From positions 74,763,454 through 74,827,453 of the forward strand of contig OX388345.1 of the NCBI GenBank assembly GCA_947579665.1: 64,000 nucleotides of DNA. Reading direction: 5' to 3'. This DNA comes from Sympetrum striolatum. Taxonomy: Eukaryota; Arthropoda; Insecta; Odonata; Libellulidae. Below, one piece after another: positions 11,790 through 23,239 of the stretch. The first letter of the stretch is position 1. Each line of letters starts with the position of its first letter. The position numbers and the translations under genes are program-made. The notes beneath the pieces are model-generated. The model had not been told where the DNA came from, made no database searches, and saw nothing but the letters and a program-made list of their open reading frames with translations.

Positions 11790-11850
11790 GAACAATCAGA
11801 TGTCTAAGTCTATGTAAGAACCCTGCAAGCCGCCGTTCGGCGTAGGGGGA
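11790..11850 (-). mobile_element. LINE 3'-end fragment
   Basis: On the minus strand the sequence CCCCTACGCCGAACGGCGGC followed by TTGCAGGG matches the 3' end of the LINE at 34600-35095 (CACGCCGAAAGGCGGCTTG). Both include the palindromic GCCGNNNGGCGGC block near the end of the coding region. Only about 60 bp remain. Confidence 0.5.
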
Positions 11851-11854
11851 TCAG

Positions 11855-11965
11855 ATCCTCAACTCAACCCCTCCATCATTAGTTATGAAAAGTTTTAGTG
11901 TGGGAATGAGGCTTACTAAACTAAATGAGGAGTGAAATACTCTCTCCTTGATATTCTTTCCGAGC
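11855..11965 (+). repeat. dispersed ~100-bp repeat, copy 1
   Basis: It carries ATCCTCAACTCAACCCCTCC-ATCATTAG...AAAAGTTTTAGTGTGGGAATGAGGC...ATGAGGAGTGA. The same order of blocks occurs at 13060, 23240 and 41335 on this strand and at 39915, 44140 and 58525 on the other. No coding capacity and no clear terminal repeats. Confidence 0.55.
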
Positions 11966-11969
11966 AAAA

Positions 11970-12935
11970 TTGCTGCAAATTGAAAACAAACTCAAAGTGG
12001 ATTTCAATGCATGAATAACTCATTTGTAGCACTCAGTGAGGGCATACCAGAATGAAAGCCATTAATAATGATTACTCTTACCTCAATTATATTCATATTT
12101 TATATGCCATGAGCTAGACCGAGACGAAAAAATATGTAAAATTCTTTTTTTCACTATTCCTTACCTAGAAACAACGAGAAATATCCCGACTGTAAACGTG
12201 TAGCGATTGGAATGAAATCCCTCATACATCTTCCGAAACTCAAACTGTTAGGAAGGACATCAACCATTCACATGGTATCTGCAATCATATTGCCAATTTG
12301 CGCCTTTTATAAATAAATATGAGTAAGCCGAAGTAAGACCGCAAGAATTAAATCATTATGAAGAGCAGGATGTGGGAAAAAAGGCTTCTGTTGCAGTAAT
12401 GGTCTTTTCTAATTCAAATTGACTGGAATACCGGAAATATTTTTCGCTCGGGGTTCTCGTTTTCATAAATCGACATTAGTTCCTCACTCAAACTTCATAT
12501 GCACAGCTTATCGTAAATTAATATTTCAGTGGCAGTCACAGTCCAGGATGCTCATCTAATTAAAACGTGCTCCTTAATCTCATTTTTTTCCTGGCTCTTA
12601 TTTTTTCAGTGATGTTAAATGCGATCAAAGAGAATTTCCATCTTGGAAATGCTGCAAACGATACGTACGTCGGAAGTTATTTTGTTGCGTTTTTTCCACT
12701 GCGATGCTCGATGAGGTTCAAATACATAAATATTTCGCATGCCTACTTTACGCAGCGTTGCATATGCTAGACATCTGCCTATTACGAAGTGAGGTCACGC
12801 GTTGGGAGAAAAGAATAATTAAAAGCCACATTTGTATCCCCTCTCACAATAGCGTCACATGCTAAAGAATAACTCTATGAACTAATTTTCAGATACTCTC
12901 TGAAAGCTGAGTATTTAATGCAACTTTAGACTCTC
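11970..12935. other. non-coding; one ATG-less open frame behind a splice-acceptor-like site
   Basis: A strong polypyrimidine tract and CAG end at 12609. From 12611 to 12865 a frame stays open for about 84 codons without an internal start, with several cysteines. No domain is recognised, and such frames are expected by chance in 64 kb, so I do not call an exon. Confidence 0.25.
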
Positions 12936-12940
12936 AGCGT

Positions 12941-13012
12941 TACAATGTCACCAATTGACATCAATACAATGTCACCAATTGACATCAATACAATGACACC
13001 AATTGACATCAA
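12941..13012. repeat. tandem repeat, 24-bp unit x 3
   Basis: Three units start at 12941, 12965 and 12989, each TACAATGTCACCAATTGACA plus TCAA. The first two are identical and the third differs by one base (GTCACC to GACACC). Each unit contains the small palindrome TGTCA-N5-TGACA. Confidence 0.95.
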
Positions 13013-13059
13013 TTTGAGTCTAATGATCACTTTTTAGGGTAGATATTTGTGTCATATGT

Positions 13060-13175
13060 CCGAAAATTGGTGGGATCCCTAACCCCTTCATCATTAGCTG
13101 TAAAAAGTTTTTAAGGGGAAATGAAGCGATTGGGTAATGTGCCCTTACATTCCTCATTTAGGTGGGATATAGTGG
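13060..13175 (+). repeat. dispersed ~100-bp repeat, copy 2
   Basis: GGTGGGATCCCTAACCCCTT-CATCATTAGCTGTAAAAAGTTTT..GGGGAAATGAAGCG...CATTCCTCATTTAGG matches the copy at 11855 in the same orientation, about 1.2 kb away. Confidence 0.55.
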
Positions 13176-13179
13176 GTGC

Positions 13180-14150
13180 TTCTTCTTCTTATATTATAAC
13201 TGCAAAATATTTTCTTAGAATTGCGTGAACGTTTACTTAATTACAGAAGGGCTATCTGGCATGTAACGGACAATATTGTGTTTTTCTCTTCTATTATTTG
13301 TGTTTTAGATGGGAAGTGTATCAAAATCAGTGAAATGTGGGGTATACGGATACACTGAATGGGTACTTGTTCCCCTGGTTGGAAACATCTCAGTCAGTAA
13401 GTAATTTTGTAGAGGAAATATTCACTTAGACGTTCATCTGCAAACGCGATACTTAAATTTATGAATTTAATATCTCTACTCATTCGTAAACATCCTTGAC
13501 CTAGTTGAATTCGACGTCAATGGTGGAATCCTACCGCACAGCAGTTACGCAAGCTAGGCAGGAAGTAAATTAATATCCCTTATCACCAGAATTGAGTCAT
13601 ATTTTCAGTTTAAACCGATTGCATTCTGCTGATTAAATCGAAATTTCATCCGAACCTTTCCTATCTGTAATGAAATTCAACGCTACTGCTAGGATGCTGA
13701 GCTGGAGCCCGTCGTCATTATCTCGCGTCATATTAGCGATTAGGCACGAATTCTGTCGCAAGGTTTCCCTAACTTTTAATTACTTCGGGGCGCTTTTACG
13801 GCTGGAATTCCGTTTTATTAATATTCTAAGGACCCTTCTTCAATTAGCTTCGTTTATTCTAAGTGTCTCATCCTTTCATTGAAAGTTTCTTGTACGTGAA
13901 CCTCTCTACTTCATCTACATCTCCTTTTTTCTAGATTTAAGATTCCTATTTCATTCGTTCATACGTATCAAGCGCGCTATTAACTTAGGGGTAAGGTCAT
14001 AGTAATAATTTTATGGCTCATTTGTATAGGTCTTGTTAAATAAATCACGAAAAGATTGTGAGACTTCTTGTTGCGGGCTGTTTTTTTGTAAACGTGTGAA
14101 ATATGGACCTTAAAAAAATATAGACTATGGAATATTTCCTTAGAGATTGT
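13180..14150. other. non-coding; one weak exon candidate
   Basis: The only point of interest is an 88-bp interval at 13309-13396 bounded by a pyrimidine-rich AG and a consensus GTAAGT. It is open in one frame and discussed in the findings. Otherwise no gene, repeat or RNA was seen. Confidence 0.3.
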
Positions 14151-14154
14151 GGCG

Positions 14155-14350
14155 TAGAATGGAGAAAGCGAATTGGGTTGATCAACTAACAAAGGTGCTA
14201 AAGATGGTTGGGAATAGAAGGTTTTCATAGAATTAATTTAGAGTCGACTGTATAAATGGTTGGGTCAGGTATAGGAACTACTAAGAAAAGTAATTGAGGC
14301 TAAAATGCAAAGGAAATAGCAAAAAGGTTGACAGATGCAAAAGATGCTGA
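14155..14350 (+). pseudogene. LINE fragment, RTE-like reverse-transcriptase C-terminal tail
   Basis: On the plus strand, with frame changes, I read WVDQLTK..VLKMVGN at about 14176-14213, then YKWLGQV and LLRKVIEAKMQRK at about 14250-14320. This matches the family pattern ISWxDxxTNxEVLxxV...RxWLGHxLR..LLRxVIEGRMxGKR, the same tail as in the minus-strand fragment at 605-1255. It is 5'-truncated and shifted. It ends just before the hAT remnant. Confidence 0.6.
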
Positions 14351-14592
14351 TTGATTTAAAACTGGGGTATTCAACCTTATTTGGTGCCCTGGCACCTAAG
14401 AGCGTTTCAGAAATCGAAGCGGGCACCACATAACATTTACGTCCAGGGTGATATTCAGGCCATCCCTTAGTAATATTATCACTCTATAGTTAACCGTAGG
14501 TAGTTTGAAAGAAATGCTCCTTGGTAAAAAGATCGAAAAAAATGCTCAAATGGAATAGAAGTATAAATTTCATGCAAAAAAAGTTTTATTAC

Positions 14593-14760
14593 TTACATGG
14601 TCGTGTCTCTTCTACTCATGGTATTGTGGGTGGGCTTTTGACACTGAATTTCGTTCACCAACACTTGTATACGTACGTACACTGCGGTTCCCGTACGCAA
14701 GCAACTGTCAAGATGCGAATCGGTGAGCCTGCTCCGGTTCTTCGACTTGATAATGTCCAT
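14593..14760 (-). pseudogene. hAT transposase C-terminus (dimerisation domain), original stop present
   Basis: Reading from 14760 down to a TAA at 14593-14595 gives a 55-codon open segment starting MDIIKSKNRSRLTDSHLDSC, followed by LRTGTA and ending a few residues after EIQCQK. This is the conserved tail of this hAT group (MxIIKSKxRSRLTDxHLxxCLR...), where the C-terminal region mediates dimerisation. The segment just upstream (14770-15023) is open in another frame (LVMQIVDLKN...EQKDRFPLLR), so a frameshift separates them. Confidence 0.82.
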
Positions 14761-15390
14761 GCTTGAAAATAGAGATTCACAGAGGTAGGTAGACCCAAAA
14801 CAAGATATGATTGATATTCAACACTTCTTAATAATGGAAACCTATCCTTCTGCTCAAGTTTCCCGAAGTCTACATCCGTGGTATGTGCTTGCAGAATTAT
14901 ATAATTCTTCAGATCTACTATTTGCATTACGAGGTTTTCCTTTTCTGAAGCAATAACTCTTGCAATTGCTATGGCGGTTTCAGTATGCTCTTGGTGAATG
15001 GGTTGAAAAAAAAAGCTCATCACTGGCTCCAGGCAACTAAAATCTTGAAATCACTATTAAAATTGGCTCAGAAGTGTCTTGAGATGGCTGCTAAATCGCA
15101 GGACTCAAAATGGTCGTCAGTCGTCATTTTTTTCATGTTCGGAAAATGAACCGGGGATTTTGATCTCATTTGAGACATTCATAATGTCAGTTTGCATTTG
15201 GAAACTTTCACAGATCATTTGAGCCAGCTTCTTGTCTTTATCCTAAAGGTCCGGATTAAGAATGTTAAGTTTCTCAGTGATATCGGCGAGAAAAGTCAGA
15301 TACAGTAGCCACGAGTCACTTAGTTTTTCAACGTTTTTACCGATTTTTCAGGGTTGGACGGGATAAACTCACTTATCTGCTAAATTAGAG

Positions 15391-15715
15391 CTAAAAACAA
15401 AACTTTACTTCACCTCTGCTGATCCGTCCGACATCTGCATGCAAGATGAGATCGACTGTTTTACCTTCAGAGTCTTTCTGCAGCGCCTTGAAAAGTCGGT
15501 GTTGCAAAGGAGCCACACGAATAAAATCGGCGTAAAAATATCCATGACGAGTCCAAATCCTTTGCCCACAATGCCACACGATTTGCACTATTCAGTGATG
15601 AATGATTCAGTGATAAGAAATTAAGTTTGGAAAACACTCGTCTCTTTTGCATAAAGCGACAAAGCCGTTGGTTCTTCCTATCATGGCAGGTGCCCCGACT
15701 GTGGTAATTGCCGAT
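15391..15715 (-). pseudogene. hAT transposase middle part with altered catalytic-site motif
   Basis: Around 15709-15620 the minus strand reads AITTVGAPAMIGRTNGFVAL. The family has TDGAPAM here, and the aspartate belongs to the DDE/D catalytic triad. In this copy the codon at 15699-15697 is GTC (valine), a one-base change from GAC. A second block, 15450-15391, reads DLILHADVGRISRGEVKFCF, corresponding to the family's DLLYHTEVRWLSRGKV motif. The two blocks are in different frames with stops between them. Confidence 0.78.
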
Positions 15716-15722
15716 TTCCTTT

Positions 15723-15926
15723 TTAAGCAGCGAGCCAATTTCTGCCGCACGCGCCTAAAAAACTTAGTAAATGTCCTCTCGTCATGTTCTCTTCTTCAAG
15801 ACTTTGTAATTCTTCTTTAGCAGTAAAGTCGCTAAATACCATTCTTATTAGAACAGCTAACTGCGACTTGTCTGAAATGTCCGTTGACTCATCAAAATGG
15901 AAATAAAACCATTCACACGTTGCCAC
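15723..15926 (-). pseudogene. hAT transposase segment with DESTD motif
   Basis: Codons 15896-15879 give FDESTD, followed by ISDKSQLAVLIRMVFSDF. This matches the conserved FALDESTDISDTAQLAVFIR region holding the first catalytic aspartate. The frame then runs on to 15723 with a sequence that leaves family similarity, showing a frameshift between here and the GAPAM block. Confidence 0.82.
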
Positions 15927-16029
15927 GTCTCTCTTCAGTTGAGATTGCAGGTCATAAACAATTTTGTTGATTTGTTCAAAGCCTTTGTTCTTTTCTTAAA
16001 ACAGATCTCTCTGATAATTGAAGCTCCTG

Positions 16030-16455
16030 AATCGCACTGATGATTTCACGCTTGTTAGAAAATCCCTCAAAGAGACTTTCAGAACCTGCAAGAAATGCTT
16101 CCGTAAGCAGCTCACCGTCTTGAAGCGGTTTTTTCTTCTTCACAAGCTATTGAGCAATTTTAACCGAAGCAGTTGTTGCATTCTTGCACTTAGGAAGTGG
16201 CCTAACAAGCACTGATTGCTGCGCTGGAAGCTTCGATTTCAACTCACACACTTTCTTCTTCCTTATTTCCGAATTTGCGAGGTAGTTCGTTGCAAATGTT
16301 CCGTGATTCGTCTGAAAGTGACTTTCCACGTTATGTTTCTTGGCGAATGCTACAGAAGCACCACACAGCAAACACGCACTTGTCTTTCACATCAACAAAG
16401 CAAAACGGTTCTTCCCAGCTGGATTTGTAATTGTATGTCTTCTGCCTTTTGCTAG
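16030..16455 (-). pseudogene. hAT transposase N-terminus with BED-type zinc finger, frameshifted
   Basis: From about 16450 downward: KRQKTYNYKSSWEEPFCFVD, then after a one-base frame change CLLCGASVAF, followed by KKHNVESHFQTNH. The C-x2-C...H-x4-H spacing is that of a BED zinc finger used for DNA binding by hAT transposases. The finger is followed by LKSKLPAQQSVL and by ATTASVKIAQ-stop-LVKKKKPL. The stop is a single in-frame TGA or TAG-type break in the otherwise conserved 'A..IA.LIAKKxKPFTDGE' helix. The start is not defined. Confidence 0.8.
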
Positions 16456-16529
16456 GCCCACTCTTGCTGCGGCGGTCGAGGGATCAAATCGCTAAGACTC
16501 AACGCAAAATGACAATGCCGAGCAAGATC

Positions 16530-18440
16530 GGGTGCTTTAGAAGCACTCTTACTGCCAACTGCTATAACAAGACTGGTGAAGAATGAATTTAAGGCTAGGT
16601 GGCCACCAAATGCGAAGCTATTCTAAGGCGGTAGGAGCGGAGCGGTGCTAAATCAAATCTGACGACTCAGAGACCGAATTATCTTATCTTCTGTCTGTTA
16701 CTGTTCTAAACCTCACAACGAGTGAAAATATTTAAGCGATTTCTAAGAAAAAATGTGGTATGAAGGCTTTCCCTGCACGTGTACTTCTGCTTTCCCAAAA
16801 GCAGCGTGAAGTCATTGATTACGGGGAATTTGATACTCTAATAAGCTGATCCGTGCTGAATCTAAACACATTCGCATTATAAACAGTTTATGAACTATAT
16901 ACGCGTCTTGTTAATCTGGGCAAAGACGATAAGAGGAATAAAGTTTAGACACGTCATCACCCTCGATGTTTACGGAACCCAAGACCAGGCCAACCTAGTT
17001 TCTGACCCCCACCCCTCCTCTGCCTACCCTCCTCTCCATTACCGCTTGTGCAATCCCAAGAAATATGATTGTAGCAAATAAAAATACCATTTTACCGACG
17101 CTTGGCGGGCACTGCAAAGTCACCTCGGACACCAGATCCCGAATATGAAAGGTTGGTTTAGTTTCTAGCAACCAAGTTTTACTAGTTTAACAAGCAACGA
17201 AAGTAATTGTTTTGTTTGTGCAATAATATGGCGCATGAACATACCTAATGGTAGGAATACTTATAATGTAATGATATGTCTCAATTCATAGTAATTCTTT
17301 CTTTCCGATCCATGCCCACGTCATTCGATACCGATATATCCTATTGTAATACTATATATTCGTAAATCCCCTATTATTCCATATTTATTATACAAGTCGA
17401 ATCTTAAGTTGGTCTCATTATTTAAATCAGGTACGTTATGATATCTTACCTTATCCCCGTTTCATAAATTTTTTATCTGTTCGATTTTAGTTCTGATCCT
17501 CAGTCCATTTCTTATTTACCTACTTTCATGAGGTTATGTATTTTATTTTAATCGGTATTTACCTCTCTCACCCCTGCTCTGTGGTATTTTTCTACTGGGT
17601 GGATTTATCTTCGTTAACCGTTTGTTGTGAGGATTTTCCCGCTCTGCTATTTATTATTTTATCCTTACTAAATGTTGTAATAACGTCGCCGAAGTTTAAT
17701 TACAGTAAAGCTCGCATGAGTTGAAACGTAGCAGTCCCTTGTAGGGGTTAATCTAATTTAATCGAAAACTTATGGGAAACACAATAGAGAGGTTTAATTT
17801 CTGGAATGGACCACACCCGTTCCGTGGATTGGGAGCCTACCGTCGATTAAAATTCCACCCCAAGCGAAGTTATGATTTGAAATTAATATATCTTTTCATT
17901 TATTTATCTATCATTTATTTTTATATTTATCAAATTTTTTCACATATTTCGCCCGAACGACGTAACAGCGTATCGAATCGTACCAATGATTAACTATCTG
18001 CGTTTCATCGTAGCTTTTTACAGAATTTATCTCGAAGTACAAGAGAATTTCACCTATATTTTGCCAAAATATCCACAAAAAGGGTTCTTTTTTGTCAAAC
18101 GTAACATTTTGGGGCTTATATTATTAGCAGCTTTATTTCTATGGACTTTTTAATGTTCGTCCTAGACGAAAATATGCCCAGGGAAGCGGATAGTAGTATT
18201 CCTGATGATTCATTTTTTATGTAAAACCTGCGATAATTCCAAAAGGTAAATATCGTAAAACTGTCGTTACTCGATGCCTTACTTAATTAATGTTAATGCA
18301 TTTTCCCTGAAATCCTGTTATTAACCTACAAGTATATATAATATGTTTACGACGCAAAATTTTTAATAACATATTAGAATATTATTATTTTATTAGAATT
18401 TTTTGAATGTTATAATGTCTTAGTGACATTGGGAATAAAA
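16530..18440. other. non-coding, nothing recognised
   Basis: Short frames only, many pyrimidine-rich. A run rich in C and T occurs at about 17005-17045. No matching right end of the hAT element was seen. Confidence 0.4.
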
Positions 18441-18830
18441 ACATTAATTAAGGTTTGCCGAGTGCGTTTATTCTAAAAACGTTACTTACAGCAATTATAC
18501 CCGAGAGACTAGGAGGCTGACGACGGCGATCATGACCGACCGATTGAGGGTCGGACGGTCGCGGAGATGAGATACACACGTTACGGCATCGGTGGGCTGA
18601 AGGCACCGAGCTTAAGTTGTGCCATCCTTTTAACTCTTTCGTAGGGTCCAAAGGGCACCACCAAAACATTGGAGGGTGAGGGATGCCAGAGTCAGTGTAA
18701 GACAACGCATCATAGATAATCGTAAGACTCATCTGCGACTGACTCTGAATCATCCCTTGCCCTCTGTCCTACCGACAATAGGTCACAACGCTACTCACCG
18801 CGACACTATTGTATATTTAGGAGATCAATG
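18440..18830. other. GC-richer block with a 101-codon minus frame, unrecognised
   Basis: The block 18448-18780 is GC- and CpG-richer than its surroundings and has an open minus-strand frame (18753-18448). The inferred peptide is proline- and serine-rich without a recognisable domain. It abuts the repeat starting at 18833. It could be part of an unknown retroelement; no terminal repeat pair was found. Confidence 0.3.
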
Positions 18831-18832
18831 TA

Positions 18833-18985
18833 ATCAAAATAAAATTCTCTCTTGGCGCAAATAGCGTGTAATAATTTCTAATTTTCCTCATTTCTTCTAA
18901 TTTAAGAGAGTTTCAGTCGAGTCGCGACTCGATTTTATGTATAAAAGGTATTGCTTCCATTGTCCCGTTAGCTTTATTTATTACT
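18833..18985 (+). repeat. unnamed interspersed repeat, copy A (5'-short)
   Basis: ATCAAAATAAAATTCTCTCTTGGCGCAAATA...ATTGCTTCCATTGTCCCGTTAGCTTTATT aligns with copies at 19119-19266 and 30199-30345. A 16-base perfect palindrome, TCGAGTCGCGACTCGA, sits inside it at 18917-18932, where the other copies have a different sequence. Confidence 0.6.
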
Positions 18986-19051
18986 CTCACAATTTCGTTT
19001 AAATCTCAATTAAATTCGTTATAAAAAATAGAAATAAAGTGTTACGATGAA

Positions 19052-19300
19052 TATTTGGAATGAAATAAGTCATAATGCCATTGAGTATGAAAATTGAAAT
19101 TTTTCGGAGTTAAAGATATTCAAAATAAAATTCTCACTTGACGCTAATTACGTCCATGGTGATATCAAACTTCTCCTTTTCTTCTAATTTTAGAGTTTTC
19201 CGGTTGAAATTCGATATTGGTTCTTATATTAAAACTATTGCTTCCGGTTTCCTGTTAGCTTCATTGCTAATTAAATTATAAGCGCAATAAAAAGTTCTTA
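19052..19300 (+). repeat. unnamed interspersed repeat, copy B
   Basis: It starts ATTTGGAATGAAATAAGTCATAATGCCAT and continues through CAAAATAAAATTCTCACTTGACGC to ACTATTGCTTCCGGTTTCCTGTTAGCTT. It is in tandem with copy A at an offset of about 286 bp and matches the full-length copy at 30131 over about 230 bp. Confidence 0.65.
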
Positions 19301-21210
19301 CTCTTGTTACCGATTTCTTTTGGAGGATTATATAAGTGAATTATTAATTAATTAATTTAACCTATCTAAATTCACTAAACGTTATAGGATAGTTCCATTA
19401 GCGCACGGTGCTTTTATCACAGTACATTTTAGTTTATTAAACATCCTCTGGCTAGTACCGAATGTGTGAACCCGTGGGACTGAAATGTTGACCGAAGCGG
19501 TTGAAAACATTTCTATCACTCTATGAAAGGAATGTTTTGAAGGGAGGAACACATAGATGTCCCTTAGAAATGACGATGTTTATGTTCCCTCGATGACGCA
19601 GTTGTCCGGTCCAACTTTTTCTGCTTCCCTTTGTCAGAGTGATGAATGTCTCGTCTGGTCCATTCAGGGAATATCGTAGCGTCTAAAGATCAAGTTTCAT
19701 ATTCATCGATTCCTGCTCGATTTCTTCCTCGGCAGCGGGGCTGTTTATTAAGCGGAAGAGGTCGTCATTGGAAAAGCGACCTATGGAACATTTTCGAAAG
19801 TGAACGCCTCCACCTTTTTTAGTCCTATGGCCACGGAGCAAGGCCGCCTTCGACTCGCAATTAAATCGGAATATTTCCCTCCGCCAGTTTATCTTGGTTT
19901 CGAGAGCAGGAAGGAAGTAGCTGATTGAAGCTGCGGGGTTTGAGTTCCGCCAAGATGCGCGGGGTGCCGGGACTACTGTGGGAGCAGCGATACAGGTACC
20001 CACCCCTTAGTGTACTCCATTCCGCTAGTTTCGCAGTTTCCCAGAAGACTTAATTATCAGATTTAAACTGCACGTCGGCTAGGAAACCGGTCCGTACGTT
20101 CTGTGGTAGAGTAACAGTGCTTCAAATCGTCCTTTCTAAAGGAAAAGTTGTTTTGATTTGAGTGAAAGGGGTGTGGCGACTCGCCCGGACTTTGTCACTA
20201 ACGCCGCGGAGCAATATTTCAGTTTTTCAGTGCGAAAATCACCGCCCCCGTTCGCTGTCACTGCGATGTATGCCAATAATTTGTGGTGTGTCTTTGTCTT
20301 TGGCGTGATTGTTTATCTAATACAACGCATCTGTGTGGCAATTTATCCTGTTTGTGTTAAATAAATTATTATAATCTCAGAAACCGATCTTTGTCATTTA
20401 GGCTCTTTTACCATTACCGTTCATCTGACGCGCTGTGGTAATTCGTCGAGTTTAGATTGGGCGATGTGATCACACTTTCGTCGACGCATTTGGGTTACGC
20501 GACGCTCTTACGTTGGTAATCGGTGAACGTCGCGTTTATTTGCGTCAGGAAAACGCAAGTGTAAAATTCATCTCCTGCGGATGGTAACTAAGTTGCACAA
20601 ATTCTCCTAGGGAGTATGCTTTCATTTTCTCATCACGGAGAACTCTGCAGTTTGGGTACCTCTGCACGATGGGTTATTTGCAAACAACGGCTTTTCGAAG
20701 TTTTTAAACTCTAATGATGGATTACCAATCAGTAAATGGCTCTTTGATTCAGCATGTTTCATTTCACTTAAAAATGTTTCTATCATTACCTTAGAATAGT
20801 GCAAAACGACCTAGAAAGTTTGTTTTCTCTCTTTTTCAATTTTTTTACTTCACAGCTTAAGAATTGCATTCATGCGCAGTACCTATCAGCATAGCCAAGG
20901 CTAGGATAGTTAGGTTCAAGATCGATGGTCAAGAATGAGCAGTTTCAAGTTATGAGTTGCTACTTTGAAACGTAATAGTAGTAGCGGCATCAACCTTTGT
21001 TCGCTCAATTGAACTAAAAGTCGCTAATGAATCACAATTTAAAAGTAATGTAAAGGCCGTCGACTCTAGGCATGCGTTCAACGTTTAGTTTGTCTGATGA
21101 TATATTCATAATGGGGATGAAAATTACTGCGCTTACAACATTATTAATTACTTACGCTATGCTTCCAGGGTCTTTTCAGGAGAATTGTACAAACAAGTGG
21201 TCGTAATCGT
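19300..21210. other. non-coding, nothing recognised
   Basis: A 106-codon minus frame (20003-19683) lies in a GC-richer patch but shows no domain. No repeats shared with the rest of the window. Confidence 0.35.
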
Positions 21211-21215
21211 TTGAA

Positions 21216-21299
21216 AAATCGCCTACCCTTCTACTAGGTTCTTAAACTGCAATTAAGAAATCGCCTATCCTTCTGATTGACTGTTAGATTGCAATTAAG
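21216..21299. repeat. tandem duplication, 42-bp unit x 2
   Basis: Unit 21216-21257 (AAATCGCCTACCCTTCT...GCAATTAAG) is followed directly by 21258-21299 (AAATCGCCTATCCTTCT...GCAATTAAG). Both ends match exactly and the middle has diverged. Confidence 0.8.
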
Positions 21300-23239
21300 T
21301 CGTGATTGTGCAGTTAATCATCCTCTCACTCACATTATCCACGTTCTACGTCATTTGATCTTTGACGCGAAGGCCGGATGGAAACGATGTAAAGGCTCCT
21401 TCAGGATTTAAAATGTTCCTGGGCGTATAGCCATTATTTTATGGTCGTACATTTATCTTTTTCGTTTCTCCTTGTCTTACCGATAAAATTCTTTATGCTA
21501 GAATCTTGCTGAACACTGAAGGAAGGAAAATTAAGGGTTGATAAGCCATCCTGATGTCAAGTTTTGTTCGTTAATATTGTGTCTCGAGTTATTTTTCACT
21601 CGCCAATTAGGGATTAGTTTTGGCGTTAATAATTTTTAAGTGAATATTTTGTATTACATTTTCCATGAAAAATCTTTTCCCTTAATTTTCATTTTTGATA
21701 GGCATACTGTCTATTCGCATATTTTTAATTCTGAGCGTAAATTTCAATCGAACACTGCAGAGTCTTAATATTAAAAAAGACCGCAAGTTTTTTTTGTTTT
21801 TAAAATTATCTCTCGGTAAAAGAATTCCACATATTTTCTATAAATAAAAAGATATTCCACTATCTCGCGGAAATATTTCACGTGTAATTTTATTGCTACA
21901 TTTTGCTGTGATAGATTTCCACCTTCTGCAATGAATTACAAATATTATAAACGTTTGTGCCAGAGGAGTCCATCTAATTGTGGTTAAGGTTTATAAAATG
22001 TTGGATTCCTTGCACAATTTGTCGAATTTCCGCGGCAAGTCATTCGTATTCTGGTTGTCTGTGAAGACTTAGGCCATTGGCTGGCTAGATTCTTGTCACT
22101 TTTTCCTGCGACCAAATCCCTTGGAGAAAGAATGAGGCGTAGGTTAGTTTGCCCTTTTCTCGCCGAAGCAGATTACTATAATGGCAAAAAAGAGTACACG
22201 AAAGCGAAACAATGTGCCAATGAGTAACACTTATCATCACATTCGTTATGGAGTTACTCAAATAAGTGCTATCATCCAGCATCACTTATCATCAGCACTT
22301 GAGTACAACCTCATTGAAACAAAAGTAAACGGGATATTAATTTTCATCCTCCTGCTCGAGCAGACAGACAAAATATCGTCCCAATCTTCAAGGTATCGAA
22401 TCAAAAACGATATCCAGACGATTGGAATGAATTCGAAAATGTAAAACATTTAACGGACCACCGTTAATTCCAACAATCCAAGGGGGCAATTTGCTCTCGA
22501 TGCAGGTCTTCGGTCTCAAGGATCTTTTCGCTCGATTTCGTAACCGAAAGCCGTTTTTTCCCCACCGCCTCACATGCATCAGAGATTTCGCGAAGTGCAT
22601 ATCTCATCTTAATGGAAAATCCGAGTCAGGAGTCGTTGTTTTTCGCACCGCTGCCTTAAGGAGGTAGTAACGAAGCTGACTCCCCCCTCTCCCGCGAATC
22701 GTATAAAAGTGTCGAATGAAATTACAGGAATACCTGTTTTACGAGTTGCCCTCATCTCTTATTCGGCCAAGAGCGCCCTCTCGAAATGCCATCGGTAAAC
22801 AATGTTGCACCGATGGATTATTTTGGTTTCTCGCATCCGAAGTCGGAGCGAGATATGGGTCGTAAATTTTGAGTGTGCGAGTACTGCAGTTGTTCTCCGG
22901 AAGCATTGCCGCGAATAGCGTTATGAGAAAGAAGGAGAGGCTATTTTTGGGGGAAGTAGCTCCTACATCTACATATTAGCTGGTGATTTATCTCTGAAAT
23001 GGGTGGCTGAGCCTCCACTGCGGGAGTTTTTACGTAATTTCCTGCGGCTCCGCAGTACTCCGTCGTCGTCTTCGGAAGAGTTAGTCAAAATATTATCGTT
23101 TTTTATCCACTGCGGTATGACCCGCTCATAGACGAGATCGTAAGGAATAATTTACTAACAATTCTCTATTACAACAAGTTATCGACAAATTTCATGGAAT
23201 ATTCAAGTAAAATGTCTAATTGTTTTCCCGGAGGTTGTT
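21300..23239. other. non-coding, nothing recognised
   Basis: CpG-richer patches around 22500-22950, otherwise AT-rich. Short frames only and no protein motif. Confidence 0.4.

Larger units (their letters stand above)
14366..16500 (-). mobile_element. degenerate hAT-superfamily DNA transposon
   Basis: The interval encodes, on the minus strand and in family order, a BED zinc finger, the DESTD region, the GAPAM region, a LSRGKV-like motif and the hAT C-terminal dimerisation segment. Total extent (about 1.9 kb of coding remnant) fits a roughly 600-residue transposase of the group related to GTF2IRD2/ZBED-like domesticated genes. A possible terminal segment (ACTGGGGTATTCAACC) lies at about 14361-14376. 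No matching inverted copy was found beyond 16500, so the element ends and target duplication are undefined. At least three frameshifts and several stops make it non-autonomous. Confidence 0.85.

Noticed and set aside
12611..12865. ATG-less, cysteine-containing frame of about 84 codons after a strong splice-acceptor-like site
   Set aside because: No good donor site at a suitable position, no domain, and the length is within chance for 64 kb.
12941..13012. CRISPR-like array
   Set aside because: Units are directly contiguous without spacers, and the genome is clearly eukaryotic.
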